Source: JAXHUH01 sp034211175 (GTDB lineage Bacteria; Actinomycetota; Acidimicrobiia; Acidimicrobiales; CAIXPF01). Taken from it: 17,967 nt of DNA. The stretch covers positions 1-17,967 of the forward strand of contig JAXHUH010000153.1 in assembly GCA_034211175.1 (NCBI GenBank), given 5' to 3'. Positions 1 through 7,305 of the stretch are shown one piece after another. The translations under genes and the position numbers were made by a program. The notes beneath the pieces are model-generated. The model saw only the letters and a program-made list of their open reading frames with translations, had not been told where the DNA came from and did not search any database. Numbering within the stretch: the first letter of the stretch is position 1; each line of letters begins with the position of its first letter.

Positions 1-201
1 GGGCCGGCGACCCACATCGGCCTGCTGCGGGCCGACGGCGAGCCCAAGCCAGCGGCCGCCCTCGTCGCCGACGGTGCGCCCCTCGACGCGGCGCCGGAGG
101 CGACCCCGCTGGCGCGCCGATGGGTCCGCATCGGTGCGCTCACCGTTCTCGTCGCGGTGTGCGGCCGCTGCCTCGTGGTCGCGAGGCGACCGGCGCCCTG
201 A
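1..201 (+). CDS. C-terminal fragment of a membrane-anchored, possibly glycoside-hydrolase protein (5' end outside window)
   Basis: The first reading frame is open from the left edge to a TGA at 199-201, giving 66 residues. The fragment begins with a THIGLLRADGEPKPAAA-type segment. Such a 'GLLR-DG-x-KPA' tail is often seen at the end of the catalytic barrel of GH5-like glycoside hydrolases, where the last strand and helix close the barrel. After a short acidic and proline-containing linker comes a hydrophobic stretch (about residues 41-60, WVRIGALTVLVAVCGRCLVV) followed by ARR. This suggests a C-terminal membrane anchor with a positively charged cytoplasmic end, so the body would be outside the cell. 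The family assignment rests on one short motif and is tentative; the open frame and the anchor are read directly. Confidence 0.5.
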   Translation, partial: GPATHIGLLRADGEPKPAAALVADGAPLDAAPEATPLARRWVRIGALTVLVAVCGRCLVVARRPAP

Positions 202-227
202 CCGCGGGCTCAACCCCGGAGCCCGGT
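201..227 (+). terminator. Candidate hairpin terminator after the partial membrane protein
   Basis: Directly at the stop codon, GGGCT (206-210) pairs with AGCCC (220-224) around a nine-base loop. ACC (201-203) can add to the stem with GGT (225-227) after a two-base bulge. There is no T-run, so this would be a weak or hairpin-only terminator of the kind common in high-GC actinobacteria. Confidence 0.35.
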
Positions 228-330
228 CGGCCGAATCACAGAGGGCCGGTTCCGGTGGTCGTGCCCCGGGAACCCGCGCCGTCGTGGCGAACCCTCGCCG
301 GCGCCACGCATCCGTGGGCCGACACGCCCC

Positions 331-382
331 GAAGGGAACAGGCATGGCCCACATCGAGCACGGCGGGCCGGAGGCGACGTGA
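331..382 (+). other. Possible 12-codon leader ORF ending on the kinase start codon
   Basis: A purine-rich Shine-Dalgarno-like GAAGGGA (331-337) lies six bases before an ATG at 344. The ORF reads MAHIEHGGPEAT and stops at TGA 380-382, which overlaps the kinase GTG (379-381) as GTGA. Its ribosome site looks at least as good as the one assigned to the kinase. It could couple translation of the kinase or be chance. The leader upstream (202-343) has no obvious TANNNT box but can form several short hairpins, for example CCACG/CGTGG at 304-317. Confidence 0.3.
370..374 (+). promoter_or_regulatory. Ribosome binding site of the hybrid kinase
   Basis: GGAGG lies four bases before the GTG at 379 and supports that start for the kinase over later in-frame starts. 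The first PAS domain begins immediately after this start. Confidence 0.55.
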
Positions 383-3300
383 ACGAACTCGATGCGCACC
401 TCGCCGCCGTCGTCGGCGCACTGCGCACCGGCGTCGTCGTTGAGGACCACGCCGGCAGGGTCGTGTTCGCGAACGACGCCTGCTGCGAGATCCTCGGGCT
501 GTCGGTCACCCCCGACGAGCTCGCCGGACGGGAGTGGTCGCAGCTCGTGGCCGCGACGGAGCTCACCGAGCGGGTGCGGTCGGTCCGTGCGTCGGGCCAC
601 AAGCTCGCCATCGAGCGGGTCGAGACCCCGGACGGGCGCGTCGTCGAGTGCTCCTACCACGCGCTCGACGACACGGCGGCGGCCGCCGCCGGGCTGTGGC
701 AGCTCCGCAACGTCACCGACGTCGTCGACGCCACCAACCGGCTGGCGACGGCCAACCGCGTGCTCGACGCCATCGCCCGGGCCCATGCCCGGTTCACGAT
801 CGAGGAGGAGCCCGAGGTCGTCTTCGGCGAGCTGCTCGCCAACGTCATGAAGCTGACCGACAGCACCTACGGCTTCATCGCCGAGGTGCACCGCGACGGC
901 GACGGCCCGGCGGGGTCGGCGACCGCGCCGTACCTGCGGACCCTCGCCATGCTCGACGGCGAGTGGGACGAGGACATGCGCCTGCGCTACGAGTCGACCC
1001 GGGGCGCCGGGATCGAGCTGCGCGGCGAGGACACCCTGCTCACCGACTGCATCGAGACCACCCGGGCGGTGATCGCCGGCGAACCGACCAACGGCGCCGA
1101 TCAGCGCCTCGCCGACGGGCACCGGCCGCTGCGCTCGTTCCTCGGCGCGCCGCTCACCCGGGGTGGCTGGTGCATCGGCGTCCTCGGCCTCGGCGAGCGG
1201 CCCGCGGGGTTCGACGCCACCGTCCTCGACCAGCTGCGACCCCTGGTGGCGAGCTGTGCCCAGTTCATCGAGGTCTGCCGGACCGAGCAGGAGCACCGCG
1301 GCGCCCGGACCGCGCTCCGGGCCGCCGAGCAGCGCTACCGGTCGCTGGTCGCCGCGCTCGACGAGGGCATCGTCATCCACGACGGCGGCGGGTGGATCAC
1401 CTCGATCAACGACAGCGCCCGGCGCCTCCTCGGCCGACCCGAGGCCGACCTGGCGGGCTGCACGGCGCTCGGGCCGGGGTTCGTGGCCACCGACGCCGAC
1501 GGGGAGCCGGTGCCCACCGACGCGCTCCCGCCGGTCGTCGCGCTGTCGAGCGGGCGGACCGTCTCCGGCGTGACCCTGGGCCTGCCCCACCACGACGGCA
1601 CCGTCCGGTGGGTGGCGGTCAACTCCCACCCGGTCTTCGAGGGGCGGACCGGGCGGCCGTCCTCGGTCGTCACCACGCTGCGCGACGTCACCGCCAGCCA
1701 CGACGCGGCGGACGCGCTGCGGCGCAGCGAGCACTACTTCCGGTCGCTCATCGAGACGGCCTCGGACATCACCGCCCTGATCAGCGCGGGCGGCCGGATC
1801 CTCTACGCCAGCCCCTCGTTCGAGTCGATCCTCGGCTACGGCCACGACGTCGTCGGGGAGAACATCGGCGACCTGCTCCACCGCGACGATCTCGCCGCCG
1901 CCTTCCGGGCGTTGGCCTCCGCGGTCGACGGCGAACCAGGGTCGGTCGAGCTGCGGGTGCGCCGGGGCGACGGCAGCTGGTGCGAGTGCGACCTCACCGC
2001 CCGGAACCTGCTCGACGACGACGTCGTCCAGGGGATCGTCGTCACGATCCGCGACCTCAGCGAGCGCGAGGAGCTGCGCCGCGTGCTCAAGGACGCCAGG
2101 GACGAGGCCCTGCGGGCGTCGCAGCTCAAGTCCGAGTTCCTGGCGACGATGAGCCACGAGATCCGCACGCCGATGAACGGGATCATCGGCATGATCGACC
2201 TGATCGGCCAGCTCGACCTGGCCCCGGAGGACGCCGAGCTCGTCCGGGTCGCCCGCGACGCGGCGCGGGGCCTGCTCGACATCCTCAACGGCATCCTCGA
2301 CCTGGCCAAGATCGAGGCCGGCAAGATGGTCCTCGAGACCGGGCCCATCGACATCGGCGCCATCGTCGAGGGTGCGGCCGAGACCCTGGCGTTCGCGGCC
2401 CGCACGAAGGACGTCTCCCTGTTCACCCACGTCGACCCCGCGCTGGCGGTGCGCATGGAGGGCGACAGCGGGCGGCTCCGCCAGGTCCTGCTCAACCTGA
2501 TCGGCAACGCCGTGAAGTTCACCGACGCCGGCGAGATCGTCGTTCGGGCCCGGGTCGAGCAGGCGCACCGCATGGAGACCGTGGTGCGCTTCGAGGTGTC
2601 CGACACCGGCATCGGGCTCGACCCCGGCCTGGCGGAACGCCTGTTCCAGCCGTTCGAGCAGGGCGAGGACCCGGCCAGCCGCCGCGCCGGGGGCACCGGG
2701 CTCGGCCTGTCGATCTGCCAGCGGTTCATCGAGATGATGGGCGGCTCGATCAGCGCGACCGGCCGGCCGGGCCACGGGACGACGATCACCTTCACGGTGG
2801 CCCTGCGCAGCGGCCGTCCGCTGGCCGACCACCCCCGCCCGCTGGCCGGGCGCCGGGTCCTGCTCGTCGAGCCGAGCGACGGTGGTCGCGACGCGCTGGC
2901 CGGGACGCTGACCGATCTCGGCGCCGAGGTCCGCACGACCACCGACCTCGACGGGGCCCGGGAGCTGTTGGAGCAGGTTGCGACGACCCCCGAGGTGATC
3001 GTCGCCGAGACCCGCTCCGCCGACGCGGAGCGGGTACCGCTGGCGCTGCGGGCGATGGCGCCCGACGTCCCGTTCGTGCTGCTCTCCAACGAGGAGCACC
3101 GCCGCGTCCGCTCCGACGACACCGTCCTGCTCAAGCCTGTCGGCCGGGCCGCGCTCGGGCGGGCCCTCGGGGGCCGCCTCGACGACGGCGACCGCCACGG
3201 CGCCGCCGACCCGTTCCCGGTGGACGCCGACCCGGCCCGGTCGCCGGGCACGGCATCGTCGGCGCCCGACGCCGTCCCGTTCAGGGGCCGGGTCCTCCTC

Positions 3301-4221
3301 GCGGAGGACAACCCGACCAACACGCTCGTGCTGACCCGCCAGCTGCAGCTCCTCGGCGTCGACGTCGTCGCCGTCGAGGACGGGGCGCGGGCGGTCGACA
3401 TCGTCGGGGCGTCGTCGTTCGACCTCGTGTTCATGGACTGCCAGATGCCGGTCATGGACGGGTTCGAGGCGACCCGGACCATCCGGGCCCGGCAGGCGGA
3501 GCTCGGCCGGGCGCGCATCCCGATCGTGGCGTTGACCGCCAACGCGTTCGGCGACCGGACCGAGGCGTGCCGCACCGCGGGGATGGATGACGTCGTCCAC
3601 AAGCCCGTCACCCTCGACGTCCTCGGCGAGGCGCTCGACCGCTGGCTCCCGACGCCCTCCGCGCCCGGGCTGGCCGCGGGCCGACCGCCGGGCGATGCCG
3701 CCCGTGCGGCCAACGATGCGGCGGCCACGGACCGCCCGGGGTCGCAGCGGCCGGACGGGCCCGACGGAACCGACGGGCCGTCGACGCCGAGCACGGGGGA
3801 CCCGACCGCGACCCCCACCGCGCCGGACGTGCCGGCGGCGTCGGGCGTGGCGGCGACGCTGGCGGACCTGCGCTCGGACCTGGGCGATGCCGCGGTCACC
3901 GGCCTGCTCGAGCTGATGGGCACCGAGCTCGTCGCGTTCGCAGGCGCGGTCGACGACGCACGGGACGACGCCGACCCCGACGCGCTCGGCACGATCGCCC
4001 ACAAGCTGCTGTCGACGGCCCGCCTCGTCGGCTACGAGCCGTTGGTGGAGCTGTGCACGGCGCTCGACGAACGGGCCGTGCCCGACGACGGTCTGGACGA
4101 CGCCGCGGCGCGCCTCGCCGCGCTGGTCGGCGAGCTGGCGGCCGTCGTCGGACGCGAGACCGCCGGGCGCTCGTCGGAACGAACCGACGACGCACCCGGC
4201 GGCGCGAACGGCGAACGCTGA
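379..4221 (+). CDS. Soluble hybrid sensor histidine kinase, PAS-GAF-PAS-PAS-HisKA-HATPase-pseudoREC-REC-HPt
   Basis: This 1280-residue phosphorelay protein has no signal peptide or membrane segment, so it should sense a cytoplasmic cue. Domains in order are PAS (about 5-115), GAF (125-305), PAS (315-445), PAS (448-570), a HisKA dimerisation helix with SHEIRTPMNG and phospho-His H593, and a HATPase domain with N-box N710, DTGIGL and GGTGLGLS. A receiver-like domain (826-935) follows with Glu877 where the phospho-Asp is expected, but with a retained LLKP lysine K919. A canonical receiver (970-1090) has acidic pair E976/D977 and phospho-Asp D1020 in FMDCQMPVMDG. A Pro/Thr/Asp-rich linker (1091-1155) leads to an HPt domain with H1208 in AHKLLSTARLVG. 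The expected relay is H593 to D1020 to H1208. No response regulator is adjacent, so the output partner is unknown. The GTG start has a GGAGG four bases upstream. Confidence 0.93.
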   Translation: MNELDAHLAAVVGALRTGVVVEDHAGRVVFANDACCEILGLSVTPDELAGREWSQLVAATELTERVRSVRASGHKLAIERVETPDGRVVECSYHALDDTAAAAAGLWQLRNVTDVVDATNRLATANRVLDAIARAHARFTIEEEPEVVFGELLANVMKLTDSTYGFIAEVHRDGDGPAGSATAPYLRTLAMLDGEWDEDMRLRYESTRGAGIELRGEDTLLTDCIETTRAVIAGEPTNGADQRLADGHRPLRSFLGAPLTRGGWCIGVLGLGERPAGFDATVLDQLRPLVASCAQFIEVCRTEQEHRGARTALRAAEQRYRSLVAALDEGIVIHDGGGWITSINDSARRLLGRPEADLAGCTALGPGFVATDADGEPVPTDALPPVVALSSGRTVSGVTLGLPHHDGTVRWVAVNSHPVFEGRTGRPSSVVTTLRDVTASHDAADALRRSEHYFRSLIETASDITALISAGGRILYASPSFESILGYGHDVVGENIGDLLHRDDLAAAFRALASAVDGEPGSVELRVRRGDGSWCECDLTARNLLDDDVVQGIVVTIRDLSEREELRRVLKDARDEALRASQLKSEFLATMSHEIRTPMNGIIGMIDLIGQLDLAPEDAELVRVARDAARGLLDILNGILDLAKIEAGKMVLETGPIDIGAIVEGAAETLAFAARTKDVSLFTHVDPALAVRMEGDSGRLRQVLLNLIGNAVKFTDAGEIVVRARVEQAHRMETVVRFEVSDTGIGLDPGLAERLFQPFEQGEDPASRRAGGTGLGLSICQRFIEMMGGSISATGRPGHGTTITFTVALRSGRPLADHPRPLAGRRVLLVEPSDGGRDALAGTLTDLGAEVRTTTDLDGARELLEQVATTPEVIVAETRSADAERVPLALRAMAPDVPFVLLSNEEHRRVRSDDTVLLKPVGRAALGRALGGRLDDGDRHGAADPFPVDADPARSPGTASSAPDAVPFRGRVLLAEDNPTNTLVLTRQLQLLGVDVVAVEDGARAVDIVGASSFDLVFMDCQMPVMDGFEATRTIRARQAELGRARIPIVALTANAFGDRTEACRTAGMDDVVHKPVTLDVLGEALDRWLPTPSAPGLAAGRPPGDAARAANDAAATDRPGSQRPDGPDGTDGPSTPSTGDPTATPTAPDVPAASGVAATLADLRSDLGDAAVTGLLELMGTELVAFAGAVDDARDDADPDALGTIAHKLLSTARLVGYEPLVELCTALDERAVPDDGLDDAAARLAALVGELAAVVGRETAGRSSERTDDAPGGANGER

Positions 4222-4246
4222 GCGGGCCCCTCCCCGGGACGCCCGC
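4222..4246. terminator. Bidirectional hairpin terminator between convergent kinase and coxM-like gene
   Basis: GCGGGC (4222-4227) pairs perfectly with GCCCGC (4241-4246). Inside, CCC (4228-4230) can pair with GGG (4236-4238), leaving a five-base loop and a two-base bulge. The hairpin starts immediately after the kinase stop codon and fills most of the 35-base gap to the stop codon of the opposing gene, as expected of a shared terminator. There is no T-run. Confidence 0.5.
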
Positions 4247-4256
4247 CAGAGCCGTG

Positions 4257-5084
4257 TCAGGCCCCGAGGCCGGCTTCCTCGAGGCCGCGGCGCACGAGGA
4301 CGCGGGCCAGGTGGGCCCGGTACTCGGGGCTGGCGTTGGTGTCGCCCGGCGGGTCGATGCCCTCGGCGGCGACGGCCGCGGCGTCCGCCGCACCGGCGCC
4401 ACCGGCGACGGCCTGCTCGACGGCGGTGGCCCGCAGCGGCGAGCTGCCCATGTTCACGAGGCCCACGCCGGTGGTGCCGTTGTGCACGACGGCGCAGCCG
4501 ACGATGGCCCAGTCCTGGGCGCGGCGGTTGAACTTCTGGAACGACCACCGGGCGTTCGGGATCTTCGGCACCCGGATCTCGGTGAGGAGCTCGTCGTCGG
4601 CGAGCGCGTTCTCGAGGAAGCCGGTGAAGAAGTCGTCGGCCGCGATCTCCCGCTGGCCGCTCGGGCCCTTGGCCACGAGCGTCGCCCGCAGGGCGAGCAT
4701 GACGGCGGGCAGGTCGGAGGCCGGGTCGGCGTGGGCGATCGAGCCGCCGATCGTGCCCCGGTGGCGGACCTGGGGGTCGCCGACGTGGGACGTGGCGTGG
4801 CTCAGCAGCGGCACCTGCTCGCGCAGGAGCTGGCTGATCTCGACGTCGCGGTGGCGGGTGAGCGCACCGATGGCGACGTGGTCGCCGCCGTCACGCACGT
4901 AGGACAGGTCGGTCACCCGACCGATGTCGACGAGCGTCGCCGGCGCGGCGAGCCGCAGCTTCATCAGCGGCAGCAGCGAGTGCCCGCCGGCGAGCAGCTT
5001 GGCCTCGTCGCCGAGCTCGGCCAGCAGGCTCTGGGCCTCGTCGGCCGACGAGGCGCGCTTGTAGTCGAACGCAACCGGGATCAC
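4257..5084 (-). CDS. coxM: FAD-binding medium subunit of a CO-dehydrogenase/xanthine-dehydrogenase-family molybdenum hydroxylase (CoxM/CutM-like)
   Basis: This is a 275-residue protein close to the usual 280-290 residues of CoxM. It carries both FAD pyrophosphate-binding signatures of the family, AGGHS at residues 32-36 and TIGGS at 111-115, followed by HADPASDLPA. The C-terminal third corresponds to the CO_deh_flav_C domain (about 175-275). In the family this subunit passes electrons from the [2Fe-2S] subunit to a quinone or other acceptor. The GTG start at 5084 is preceded by GAGGGGG. The gene lies 82 bases downstream of the iron-sulfur subunit gene on the same strand, presumably as one transcript. 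The large molybdopterin subunit that carries the active site is absent, so the substrate (CO, purine, aldehyde or other) cannot be told; the symbol marks family membership only. Confidence 0.88.
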   Translation of the reverse strand: MIPVAFDYKRASSADEAQSLLAELGDEAKLLAGGHSLLPLMKLRLAAPATLVDIGRVTDLSYVRDGGDHVAIGALTRHRDVEISQLLREQVPLLSHATSHVGDPQVRHRGTIGGSIAHADPASDLPAVMLALRATLVAKGPSGQREIAADDFFTGFLENALADDELLTEIRVPKIPNARWSFQKFNRRAQDWAIVGCAVVHNGTTGVGLVNMGSSPLRATAVEQAVAGGAGAADAAAVAAEGIDPPGDTNASPEYRAHLARVLVRRGLEEAGLGA

Positions 5085-5122
5085 GGGGCCCCCTCGATCC
5101 TGTGCTTGGCGGATGGCTGGGT

Positions 5123-5134
5123 GGTCGGCCGACC
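5123..5134. repeat. 12-bp perfect palindrome between the coxS-like and coxM-like genes
   Basis: GGTCGGCCGACC reads the same on both strands and is followed at once by a further GACC, in the 82-base spacer between the two subunit genes. It could be an mRNA hairpin affecting relative expression or a protein site. In DNA this GC-rich, chance is also possible. Confidence 0.3.
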
Positions 5135-5166
5135 GACCGGGCCGGCGCGGTGGGGTGCGAGCTCGC

Positions 5167-5640
5167 TCACGACGCGGTGCTCGGTGTCGCCGAGGACGCC
5201 GAGAGCACGGCCTTCACGATGTTGTGGTAGCCGGTGCAGCGGCACAGGTTGCCCTCGAGACCCTCGCGCACCTGGCGCTCGGTGGGCTCCGGCACCTCGT
5301 CGAGCAGCGAGACCGCGGCCATCACCATGCCCGGCGTGCAGTACCCGCACTGGAGGGCGTGGTTGTTGTGGAACGCCTCCTGCATCGGGTGGAGCTGGTC
5401 CCCGCTGGCGAGCCCCTCGATCGTCGTCACCTGCTGCCCGTCGGCCTGGACGGCCAGCATCGTGCACGACTTCACGGCCTCACCGTTGACGTGGACCGTG
5501 CACGCACCACAGGACGACGTGTCGCAGCCGATGTTCGTCCCGGTGAGCCCACAGACCTCGCGCAAGTACTGCACCAACAACAGGCGCGGCTCGATGTCAT
5601 GCGACATCGTCGCGCCATTGACCTCGACGGAGATCTCCAC
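5167..5640 (-). CDS. coxS: [2Fe-2S] small subunit of a molybdenum hydroxylase (CoxS/CutS-like)
   Basis: This 157-residue protein has the full two-cluster layout of CoxS. The plant-ferredoxin-like N-terminal cluster uses C39, C44, C47 and C59 (GCDTSSCGACTVHVNG). The C-terminal helical cluster uses C98, C101, C133 and C135 (CGYCTPGM and NLCRCTGY). All eight ligands are present, so the protein should be functional as the electron conduit from the Mo-pterin site to FAD. The GTG start at 5640 has AAGGGG seven bases upstream, and the residues MEISVEVNG fit the family's beginning. The gene precedes the FAD subunit gene. The usual third gene, for the roughly 800-residue large subunit, is found neither upstream (5641-5867 is non-coding) nor downstream. 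The C-terminus is a Ser/Ala/Thr-rich tail. Confidence 0.92.
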   Translation of the reverse strand: MEISVEVNGATMSHDIEPRLLLVQYLREVCGLTGTNIGCDTSSCGACTVHVNGEAVKSCTMLAVQADGQQVTTIEGLASGDQLHPMQEAFHNNHALQCGYCTPGMVMAAVSLLDEVPEPTERQVREGLEGNLCRCTGYHNIVKAVLSASSATPSTAS

Positions 5641-5694
5641 CTCGCGGCCCCTTCCCCTGCGAACAACCAGCCGGCGATGGCCGCCGACGGGTGG

Positions 5695-5700
5695 ACGTTA
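5695..5700 (-). promoter_or_regulatory. Candidate -10 box for the coxS-coxM transcript
   Basis: On the minus strand TAACGT fits the actinobacterial TANNNT -10 consensus. It would start transcription near 5688, giving a leader of about 48 bases before the GTG at 5640. No convincing -35 is seen at normal spacing. The rest of 5641-5867 is the divergent intergenic region and holds no gene I can support. It contains an inverted repeat, CCCGA-ACGA-TCGGG at 5801-5814, which may be an operator. Confidence 0.3.
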
Positions 5701-5867
5701 GCCCGAATCACCCTGCATCGCGAGACGGACGTCACACAACCTCGACGAGCCGTCCCCCGGCCAGGCAATCACATCCACGCGCCACATCCCGATCCCACGT
5801 CCCGAACGATCGGGGAGGCACCCGGCCGGGCGACGCCGAGCGCCGCGGCCTGTGCCACACTCGAACC

Positions 5868-6335
5868 GTGAGCGCACCCTCCCCGGCGGACGACGCGGAC
5901 AACGCAGGCAACGGCAACCCGGACCGAGCGGACAACTCGGCGGCCATGGTCCTCGCCCGCCTTCTCCACCCCGGCGAGTGGGACCGCTTCTCCGTGCTCT
6001 GCGTCGAGACCTCGCCGTCCGAGCTGATCGACGCACGGGGCCGGGTGCAACGCCACGTCGGCAAGGTCGAGCGCGTCGGTGGCGGCACCCAGCAGGCCGA
6101 CGTCGAGACGGCACGCCGGATCGGCACCGCCCTCGACTCGGCGCTGGCCACCGCGAACCGGCTCGATGCCGACCAGCGGGCGCTGCTGCGGGGCGCGGTC
6201 GAGTACTTCGTGCTGGCGACCGACGAGCTCGACGACATGGACGACCTGCTGGGCTTCGACGACGACGCCCGCATCGCCAACGGCGTGCTGCGCGCCATCG
6301 GGCGTGACGATCTGGTGATCGAGGTCGCCGAGTAA
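5868..6335 (+). CDS. Uncharacterised protein with a YkvA (DUF1232)-like C-terminus
   Basis: The frame is open from further upstream, but compositional sense begins at the GTG at 5868, giving 155 residues. The region before it encodes low-complexity Arg/Pro/Ser residues and is more likely the divergent promoter. There is no Shine-Dalgarno. A CACACT -10-like hexamer sits six bases before the GTG, which would fit a leaderless mRNA. The first 25 residues are Asp/Asn/Ala-rich and probably disordered. Residues 104-150 (LLRGAVEYFVLATDELDD, then LLGFDDDARIANGVLRAIG) resemble the YkvA/DUF1232 pattern of a hydrophobic helix, a 'D-x-x-D' turn and 'GyLDDA'. That family has no established function and the match here is partial. 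It shares a 22-base gap with the downstream lipoprotein gene, so the two may be co-transcribed. Confidence 0.68.
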   Translation: MSAPSPADDADNAGNGNPDRADNSAAMVLARLLHPGEWDRFSVLCVETSPSELIDARGRVQRHVGKVERVGGGTQQADVETARRIGTALDSALATANRLDADQRALLRGAVEYFVLATDELDDMDDLLGFDDDARIANGVLRAIGRDDLVIEVAE

Positions 6336-6357
6336 CGGTGACGAACAGAGGTTGATG

Positions 6358-7242
6358 ATGATCCGGCGGAACCAGAACCCCTCGCGACGCGCGCCCGGGC
6401 GGTGCCGGGCGGCGGGCCTCGTCGGCGCGGCGGCGCTCGCGCTGGCCGTGGCGGCCTGCGGCGGCGACAGCGGCGACGAGGCGGGCGGGTGCCTGAGCGG
6501 GCTCGCCGAGCACCTGACCGACGACCCGTCGTACGTGGGCGGCAGCGACCTGTCGAGGGCCCGGGACGCGGGCTTCGACGACTCGGGCGACAGCGAGGCC
6601 CTGTACGAGTCGGTGCTCGCGACCGGGGTGTCACCCGATCCGTTGGTCCAGCGTTCGCTGGCGCTGCTCACGCCGCTGGACGAGCTCCCGTACGCGCCGT
6701 CCGACGTCGAGTGCTGGGCCGGCACGCAGTACTCGTTCGTCGCCCGGGGCTCGTTCGACGCCGACGAGGTCGCCGCGAGCGCGGGCCCCGAGGGCCCCGA
6801 GGTGGCCGACGACCTCCTCGCCTGGTCCGACGACACCGACCCGGCCTCGCTGCTCGAGCCGAGCGAGCCCCGTGACGACATCGAGATCGCGCTCGGTGTG
6901 CTCGACGACGAGGAGGTCGCCGGCCTCGCCCTGTCGCGGGGCTACGTGGACGGCCCGCTGGCGGCGATCGGCGTGGCGCACACCGACGCATGGGACGTGG
7001 TCGGGGTGTGGACCTTCGCCGACGACGACGCCGCGGTCGAGGGCGCCGAGCGCGTGGCGGCCATCCTCTCCTCGGGCGAGAGCTCGTTGCCGGACCTGGT
7101 CACGGGCGACCCGGCAGCCGGCCTCGAGACCGACGGGCGGACCGTGACGCTGCGGGCCCCGCTGGCCGACCAGTCGGACGTGGCCGCGGTGTCCGCCCTC
7201 GTCCAGCGCTTCGACCCGGTGCTCCTCACGTCACGCCCCTGA
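6358..7242 (+). CDS. Secreted lipoprotein of unknown function
   Basis: This is a 294-residue protein with a lipoprotein signal peptide: an Arg-rich n-region, a hydrophobic AAGLVGAAALALAVAA core, and the lipobox VAAC, giving lipidated Cys34. The start is one of TTG 6352, ATG 6355 or ATG 6358. AGAGG at 6347-6351 best suits ATG 6358 (six-base spacing). The mature part is acidic (many Asp and Glu), Ala-rich and without a catalytic motif I recognise. It should sit on the outer face of the cytoplasmic membrane. It follows the YkvA-like gene by 22 bases. A 17-bp tandem duplication covers its stop codon. I do not recognise the family; distant relatives may be actinobacterial lipoproteins annotated only as hypothetical. 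Confidence 0.82.
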   Translation: MIRRNQNPSRRAPGRCRAAGLVGAAALALAVAACGGDSGDEAGGCLSGLAEHLTDDPSYVGGSDLSRARDAGFDDSGDSEALYESVLATGVSPDPLVQRSLALLTPLDELPYAPSDVECWAGTQYSFVARGSFDADEVAASAGPEGPEVADDLLAWSDDTDPASLLEPSEPRDDIEIALGVLDDEEVAGLALSRGYVDGPLAAIGVAHTDAWDVVGVWTFADDDAAVEGAERVAAILSSGESSLPDLVTGDPAAGLETDGRTVTLRAPLADQSDVAAVSALVQRFDPVLLTSRP

Positions 7243-7260
7243 CCACGTCACGCCCCTGAC
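7227..7260. repeat. Perfect 17-bp tandem duplication spanning the lipoprotein stop codon
   Basis: CACGTCACGCCCCTGAC occurs at 7227-7243 and again, with no mismatch, at 7244-7260. The first copy encodes the last residues TSRP and the TGA stop (7240-7242). The second copy lies in the short spacer between the convergent lipoprotein and vapC genes. Identity of the copies suggests a recent slippage or duplication event. Confidence 0.9.
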
Positions 7261-7305
7261 CACCACCGCACCGGGACGGGCGCTACTCGACGACGCGACC
7301 GATCC

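Noticed and set aside
228..340. Possible c-di-AMP (ydaO-type) riboswitch, suggested by GAATC, GGGAACCC and GGCGAACCC in order before the kinase
   Set aside because: The conserved downstream elements (a CAGCTAACC-like segment and the paired closing stem) are absent, and the spacing does not form the expected two-fold core.
534..4004. Long alternative frames within the kinase (plus-strand 1018 codons, minus-strand 722 codons)
   Set aside because: All kinase domains are in one other frame; these frames give Arg/Pro- or Ser-rich translations without motifs.
5728..5740. CRP-type half site (TGTGA on the minus strand) in the coxS upstream region
   Set aside because: The second TCACA half at six-base spacing is missing, so only a chance half site remains.
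5691..5867. N-terminal extension of the YkvA-like protein to an ATG at 5691
   Set aside because: The extra 59 residues are Arg/Ser/Pro/Thr-rich low complexity, have no Shine-Dalgarno and would fill the divergent promoter region.
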